Shown: piece by piece, positions 44,382 through 48,052 of the stretch
Position numbering within the stretch: position 1 is the first letter of the stretch
Layout: the number at the start of each line of letters is the position of its first letter
Source: Solirubrobacterales bacterium
Lineage (GTDB): Bacteria > Actinomycetota > Thermoleophilia > Solirubrobacterales > Solirubrobacteraceae
Direction: 5' to 3'
DNA length: 48,052 nucleotides
Assembly: GCA_003137075.1 (NCBI GenBank)
Contig: PLES01000109.1
Coordinates: forward strand, 1 to 48,052
Position numbers and translations under genes: made by a program
The notes under the pieces: model-generated
Database searches by the model: none
Seen by the model: the letters and a program-made list of their open reading frames with translations, nothing else
What the model was told of the DNA's origin: nothing

Positions 44382-44412
44382 TACCGCTAAAGGGATTCGA
44401 ACCCGGGCTACC
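44382..44412 (-). other. tRNA T-arm-like fragment
   Basis: On the minus strand GGGTTCGAATCCC (44392-44404) has the loop TTCGAAT with only three good stem pairs, followed by TTTAGCGGTAC. There is no anticodon arm or acceptor stem, so it is not a working tRNA. It may be the remnant of an old integration at a tRNA end, or chance. Confidence 0.3.
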
Positions 44413-45259
44413 TCCTCCAGAGTTTCAGCTCGTAGTAGTCCTCAGTCGAGACCCGCTGGAAACCGAGCGACAGATAGAGCCCGAGCGCGCGCTCGTTGTC
44501 GACCGAAACCTCGAGCCCCACGCTGGTCGCACCGGCGTCAAAGAGCTCGCCGGTGACACGCCTTAGGACGTCACGACCGATACCGAGGCCGCGCAGTTCG
44601 GGCTTTATCGTGAACCCGTAGACGCCGCCGCGAACTCCTTCAAGCGTCAGCCGCACGCTACCCACGATTGCTCCGCCGAGCTCCACCACCACGGTCCGTT
44701 CGCGACCGATGCGGTCGAACTCGTGCGGGTGGGCCGGGTGCCCGAAGCCGGCGACGAGCAGCTCAGATAGCTCCTCGAAGTCGTCCCGGGTCGCGGCTCT
44801 GGTGCTGATTCGCGGATCAGTGGGACCCTCCGCCGGGCGCTGCTTCAAGACCAGCGCATGCTCTGAGTGCTCAAGCACCGCGCCGCGGTCAAGTGCAAAC
44901 GCGCGACCGGCTGCCGTCTGCCCTGGGACCACCAGCAACACGTGCCCGACTCCCTGCGCGACGCAGCTTGGCAGGGCAGCTTCCAGCAGCGCCGTGGCGA
45001 TGCCTCGGCGGCGGGCATCCGGCGCGACCATCCCGGCGATTTCAATCGTGCCACTGCCGAACGCGTAGAGGCCGAGAAATCCGATCGGCTGGTCGTCCTC
45101 CAGCCAGAGGAAGTCTCGGGTCGCGTCGCGTGGCCGGTCGCGCAGGACCCCCCACTCCAGCTTCAGCCGGCCGCCGTCAGCGCTGACCACGCGTGATTCC
45201 AGCGTGGCCAGCGCATCTAGTTGCCGGCGTGACAGTTGTTGTGTCGGTACTACAGCCAT
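44408..45259 (-). CDS. Tandem GNAT acetyltransferase
   Basis: A 283-aa protein with two GNAT domains (about 5-135 and 150-283). Acetyl-CoA motifs are DARRRGIATALLEAA in the first half and PELRGLGIGRDVLRRV in the second. The double-domain layout is that of mycothiol synthase MshD, but the catalytic residues cannot be checked here, so that activity is only a possibility. It overlaps the upstream 65-aa ORF by 10 nt. Confidence 0.9.
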   Translation of the reverse strand: MAVVPTQQLSRRQLDALATLESRVVSADGGRLKLEWGVLRDRPRDATRDFLWLEDDQPIGFLGLYAFGSGTIEIAGMVAPDARRRGIATALLEAALPSCVAQGVGHVLLVVPGQTAAGRAFALDRGAVLEHSEHALVLKQRPAEGPTDPRISTRAATRDDFEELSELLVAGFGHPAHPHEFDRIGRERTVVVELGGAIVGSVRLTLEGVRGGVYGFTIKPELRGLGIGRDVLRRVTGELFDAGATSVGLEVSVDNERALGLYLSLGFQRVSTEDYYELKLWRR

Positions 45260-45447
45260 GGTCCCCGACCGGCACGGTACCGACGCCGGTGGTCTGCACG
45301 TATCTGTTCCATGCGGGTGACCATCTCAGCCGAGTGCTTGCGCTGCCAAACGACCCATGCCAGCGTCGCCGAGAGGCTCGGTCGGCGCAGGCGTGATCTC
45401 GGTCTCTGGCTGTGTGCCGCACTCATCAACATTGAGCGGCTTAACAT
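45250..45447 (-). CDS. Small basic ORF (65 aa) coupled to the GNAT gene
   Basis: The family is not recognised. AAAGGAG lies 7 nt before ATG 45447, a strong ribosome site. The stop overlaps the GNAT start by 10 nt. The product is Arg-rich (RRPSLSATLAWVVWQ, ending RRRYRAGRGPWL) and has no signal peptide. Codon use in the first 20 codons is less typical than later, so it may serve mainly as a translation-coupling leader. 45448-45699 contains no other gene that I can support. Confidence 0.45.
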   Translation of the reverse strand: MLSRSMLMSAAHSQRPRSRLRRPSLSATLAWVVWQRKHSAEMVTRMEQIRADHRRRYRAGRGPWL

Positions 45448-45642
45448 CCTGAAACTCCTTTTACGGTGACTGTTTTGTGGCAGGCGTCACCGCACGCGGT
45501 TTGCGTGGGTTACTGCCACTTTTGTGAGTGAGTGGTGTCGCGCTGAGCGCCGTTACCTGCGCCGGCTCAGCGTCACTTCGGTGTAGCTGTCATGTGTCAC
45601 TCCGGATCTTTGGCCTTGTCGTTCTGAAGCTCGTTTGGGAAC

Positions 45643-45670
45643 AAAAAAAGGGCGGCCCTCAGGGCCGCCC
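45643..45670 (-). terminator. Rho-independent terminator for the 43-aa peptide gene
   Basis: GGGCGGCCC-TCA-GGGCCGCCC is a perfect 9-bp stem with a 3-nt loop. On the minus strand it is followed by a run of seven T. It lies 30 nt after the peptide stop. Confidence 0.85.
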
Positions 45671-45699
45671 TCGCTCTACCGGTGTATGCACGCTGGTTA

Positions 45700-45831
45700 T
45701 CAGCGCACGCACCCCTTGGCGAGGGCATAGGTCTCCGCGTTCACTGCACCGGCCACGGGCGCGACAAAGCGCGCCACCTCGAGTGGCTGTGCTGCAGTGA
45801 TGGAAGTGATGTGGGCGAGCGTGAGTGTCAT
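45700..45831 (-). CDS. 43-aa peptide gene with its own promoter and terminator
   Basis: A short gene too small for ordinary ORF screens. The product begins MTLTLAHITSITAAQPLEVA and ends NAETYALAKGCVR, with one Cys near the end. The ribosome site GGGGAGG is 8 nt before ATG 45831. A promoter lies at 45866-45894 and a terminator follows 30 nt after the stop, so a discrete transcript is likely. The family is not recognised. It could be a regulatory or signalling peptide, or a modified-peptide precursor, but no maturation gene is recognised nearby. Codon use is GC-rich and coding-like. Confidence 0.65.
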   Translation of the reverse strand: MTLTLAHITSITAAQPLEVARFVAPVAGAVNAETYALAKGCVR

Positions 45832-45865
45832 TGAAATAACCTCCCCTGAGTGGGGACTGAGGGGC

Positions 45866-45894
45866 AGACTAACCGACTCACTGACTCAACGCAA
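45866..45894 (-). promoter_or_regulatory. Promoter of the 43-aa peptide gene, with TGACTC repeats
   Basis: On the minus strand TTGCGT (45894-45889) and TAGTCT (45871-45866) are separated by exactly 17 nt. The spacer contains GAGTCA twice (45883-45888 and 45875-45880 on the plus strand as GACTCA). A third TGACTC lies at 45916. The leader then has CCCC-ACTCA-GGGG, which could pair with the ribosome site. Confidence 0.6.
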
Positions 45895-45931
45895 GTGATT
45901 TGAGTGAAACTTTTGTGACTCGTGGCTGGCG

Positions 45932-47302
45932 TCAGCGAGAGCGCGCTTTGGTGACCCGGATGACTACCGGCCCGCCACTCGGATCGACCGCGCTGACCCA
46001 CTTGGTGCCTAGCGATGCGGAGCGTCCGGGCATCACCCGCGGCAGTCGGGCGGATCCGAGCGCGCGTGTGTCCTGTGAGATCGCGATGCGGGCGTCGATC
46101 AGCTCTTCGCGGGCGCGCAGCAGGTAGTGCCCACGCGGCGGCGCGGCCGGTGGCTCGCCGGCTCGATCGCCGGCGAAGGCCGGCGCTATCTCAATCGCAC
46201 CCGGTGAGACCCAATGCAGCGGCGCCGCGCACTCAATCGGGACAAAGGCGCGCGGCCAGCGTTCGCCGCCCAGAAAGTCCGCGACCTTACCGGCGACATG
46301 ACGGCCGCAGAGCGCCGCCACATCGGCGGTTTCGGCTCCATGTAGGACGTTCCCGGCGGCGAACAGGCCAGCGCGGGCGGTGCGCAGCGCGCCGTCGACG
46401 CGTGGCCCCCTAGTGCCGATGTCCAGCACCAAGCCGGCGCTGACCGCGAGTTCGTGGTCAGGGATCCAATCGCCGGTGAAGATCACGGTGTCGCACTCAA
46501 TCAGGCGACTCTGGCCGCGCGTCAGGTCAAGCACGGTGACGCCGGTGACCCGCTCGCTGCCGTGGATCTCCGTCACCGCGGTCCGTGTCAGCACCCGCAG
46601 CGGTGTCACCGGCAGCGCCGTCCGAGAGTTCGACACCGTGCCATAGCGAGCTGCGGCGCCCCAGCGGAAGGCCGCGTACGACTGGTGACGCGGCAGCTCG
46701 GTCGTGATCGCGACCGTCCTGGCGCCGCCGTGCGCGAGCGTCGCCACCGCGGAGAAGGCCACGTGCTCAGCTCCGACCACCACGGCACGGGTTCCGGGGC
46801 TCTGCTCGTTGAGGTAGACGAGCTGCTGCAGTGTCCCGGTTGTCATGACTCCAGCGGGCCGCGATCCGGCGACCATGCGTGCCGAGCGCGGACGCTCACG
46901 GCAGCCACTCGCCAGCACGACCGCACGTGCATATAGATGCGCGACGGCGCCCGGCGAGGTCAGCTCCAGGGCGCCGTCCGCAGACCAGCCTGTCACCTGG
47001 GTGCGAAGCCGCAGATCAGCCCCCGCCGATGCAGCCGCATCAGTCAGTTTCTCGGCGTAGTCCGGTCCGCTCAGACTCGTGTGCAGGTCGCGTAGCCCGT
47101 AGCCCTGATGGAAGGCGTGGCGCGGAATCCCGCCGGCCTGCCGCTCGCGCTCGAGCACCACCACCTTCGCCTCCGGCGACAGCTTGCGCAGGCGCGCGGC
47201 CGCGGTCAGGCCCGCCGGTCCGGCCCCGATGATGGCGACGTCGGCGCTCTCTTGGGGCTTCGCCAGCGGCGCCTGCGCGACCTGCTCCCAGCGCTCGCTC
47301 AT
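45932..47302 (-). CDS. FAD/NAD(P)-dependent oxidoreductase (GlpB/HcnB-like)
   Basis: A 456-aa flavoprotein with the FAD-binding GAGPAGLTAA (26-35) and an ASGCRERPRSARMVAGSRPAGVMT segment, followed by the NAD-binding VVVGAEHVAFSAVATLAHGGA. This is the layout of the HcnB/OoxA or GlpB-type subunit that pairs with a DAO-type partner. Its start overlaps the upstream gene by 4 nt, so the two work together. Its substrate (glycerol-3-phosphate, an opine or an amino acid) is not clear. Confidence 0.88.
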   Translation of the reverse strand: MSERWEQVAQAPLAKPQESADVAIIGAGPAGLTAAARLRKLSPEAKVVVLERERQAGGIPRHAFHQGYGLRDLHTSLSGPDYAEKLTDAAASAGADLRLRTQVTGWSADGALELTSPGAVAHLYARAVVLASGCRERPRSARMVAGSRPAGVMTTGTLQQLVYLNEQSPGTRAVVVGAEHVAFSAVATLAHGGARTVAITTELPRHQSYAAFRWGAAARYGTVSNSRTALPVTPLRVLTRTAVTEIHGSERVTGVTVLDLTRGQSRLIECDTVIFTGDWIPDHELAVSAGLVLDIGTRGPRVDGALRTARAGLFAAGNVLHGAETADVAALCGRHVAGKVADFLGGERWPRAFVPIECAAPLHWVSPGAIEIAPAFAGDRAGEPPAAPPRGHYLLRAREELIDARIAISQDTRALGSARLPRVMPGRSASLGTKWVSAVDPSGGPVVIRVTKARSR

Positions 47303-48052
47303 GACAGCAGCTCGCCGCCGAGCGGCTCGGGCTCGGCACCGACCGAGGCCTGGCCCTGCTCCAACAGTTCAGCCACGCGCGCGCCGCAGAAGAAGCCTTG
47401 GCAGCGCCCTGCCAAGGCGCGTGTGCGCCGGCGCAGGCCGTCGGGATCGGTAGGCGGGATCACGCCCGCCAGCGCGTCGCGGATCTCGCCACGCGTGACG
47501 CGTTCACAGAAGCAGACGACCTCGCCGTACTGCGGGTCGATCGCCACCACTTCGCTCCGCATGTACGGGCGCGGGGACGCCTCGCCGATGTTGGGCATCG
47601 TGATCTCCGGCAACGCCTGATCGCGTTCGCGCAGGTCAAGCCCAGCGTCGGCAAGTCCGTCGCGGACCCACTCCGCGATCGCCATGCCCGCCGTCAGCCC
47701 GGTCGAGCGGATGCCGCCCGCGCAGACGTAATGCGCTTCGCGATCGACCTCCAGCACATAGTCAGCGTGCTCGGTCGCGGCCCGCAGCCCCGCGTAGACC
47801 GCGGTCACCTCGTGCTCGAGCAGCTTCGGCATCAGCCGCAGCCCGAGTGATCTCAGTCGCTCGAGCCCGTCGACGCTGGAAGCGGTGTCGGTCTTGTCGT
47901 CCAAGTCGTCAGCGGTCGGACCGAGCATGACGTTGCCAAAGACCGTCGGGGCGATCAGCACGCCCTTGGTCTTGCCGGTCGGGATCGGCAGCAGGATGTG
48001 GTTCACGAGTGGGCGCGCGAGCTTGTCAAAGACGATCAGTTCACCGCGCCGG
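47299..48052 (-). CDS. DAO-type FAD oxidoreductase with BFD [2Fe-2S] domain (5' end outside the window)
   Basis: The C-terminal 250 residues of a glycerol-3-phosphate-dehydrogenase-like flavoprotein, still open at the window edge. Seen parts: KGVLIAPTVFGNVMLGPTADD, then HYVCAGGIRSTGLTAGMA (FAD-binding end), then a BFD-type iron-sulfur module with CFC and CQGFFC (a CxC and Cx4C pattern). It probably feeds electrons to the next subunit. No start codon is assigned as the gene continues beyond 48052. Confidence 0.85.
   Translation of the reverse strand, partial: RRGELIVFDKLARPLVNHILLPIPTGKTKGVLIAPTVFGNVMLGPTADDLDDKTDTASSVDGLERLRSLGLRLMPKLLEHEVTAVYAGLRAATEHADYVLEVDREAHYVCAGGIRSTGLTAGMAIAEWVRDGLADAGLDLRERDQALPEITMPNIGEASPRPYMRSEVVAIDPQYGEVVCFCERVTRGEIRDALAGVIPPTDPDGLRRRTRALAGRCQGFFCGARVAELLEQGQASVGAEPEPLGGELLS

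Noticed and set aside
1-48052. CRISPR arrays or insertion sequences
   Set aside because: No regularly spaced repeats of 24-40 nt, no cas genes and no transposase motifs were found on either strand.

Overview
The window is high-GC bacterial DNA with actinobacterial features. These include GTG and TTG starts, many promoters whose -10 box sits 6-8 nt before the start codon, a maltose-type ABC operon without its own ATPase, a Corynebacterium-type GlgA, SARP/BTAD regulators, and many LamG and YVTN/Vgb-type beta-propeller proteins. The overall flavour (LamG proteins, BTAD regulators fused to TPR or solute-binding domains, LigD with two Ku genes) suggests the class Thermoleophilia (order Solirubrobacterales). 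This is an inference from gene content; no rRNA is present to confirm it.

Layout. 1-4.1 kb: a small ORF coupled to a large secreted LamG/FnIII-like protein, facing a secreted hypothetical protein. 4.1-6.7 kb: an SDR oxidoreductase divergent from a TetR regulator across two palindromic operators, then an AlkC-type DNA glycosylase with an Ig-like tail. 6.75-9.3 kb: a cupin, a PH-like small protein, NudC and a VOC dioxygenase. 9.4-11.9 kb: a DrrA/B-type ABC-2 exporter. 12-18.4 kb: a LacI regulator, a GH13 alpha-glucosidase and a MalEFG-type importer, with shared GCAAG/CTTGC half-sites before both lacI and the glucosidase gene. 18.4-22.7 kb: a broken TPR-BTAD regulator, then glgC-glgA. Together 12-22.7 kb forms an alpha-glucan uptake and glycogen synthesis region. 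tRNA-Glu(UUC) follows.

22.8-28.8 kb is the most unusual part. It holds a membrane-anchored SARP/BTAD regulator whose outside half is a 7-repeat beta-propeller plus a complete peptide-type solute-binding protein. Divergent from it is a secreted protein with 14 YVTN repeats and 13 strictly spaced Cx7C cysteine pairs. The region between them carries an 11-bp-period direct repeat, the spacing used by SARP regulators.

28.8-33.6 kb: a MarR regulator, then a complete NHEJ operon (LigD with PE-ligase-polymerase order and two tandem Ku genes). 33.6-38.1 kb: a UPF0303 protein, an NAD-dependent epimerase-like protein, a GNAT acetyltransferase, a quinone-oxidoreductase-like MDR protein divergent from MarR across a 29-nt palindrome, and a thaumatin-like secreted protein. 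38.2-40.1 kb: a hybrid GGDEF-EAL protein. 40.2-44.3 kb: a ribose-type ABC importer divergent from a DeoR regulator, with 10-bp-period TTCGAACACT repeats between them. 44.4-45.8 kb: a tandem-GNAT acetyltransferase, a coupled 65-aa ORF, and a 43-aa peptide gene with its own promoter, strong ribosome site and terminator. 45.9 kb to the end: two overlapping FAD oxidoreductase genes, the upstream one with a BFD-type [2Fe-2S] domain and cut by the window edge.
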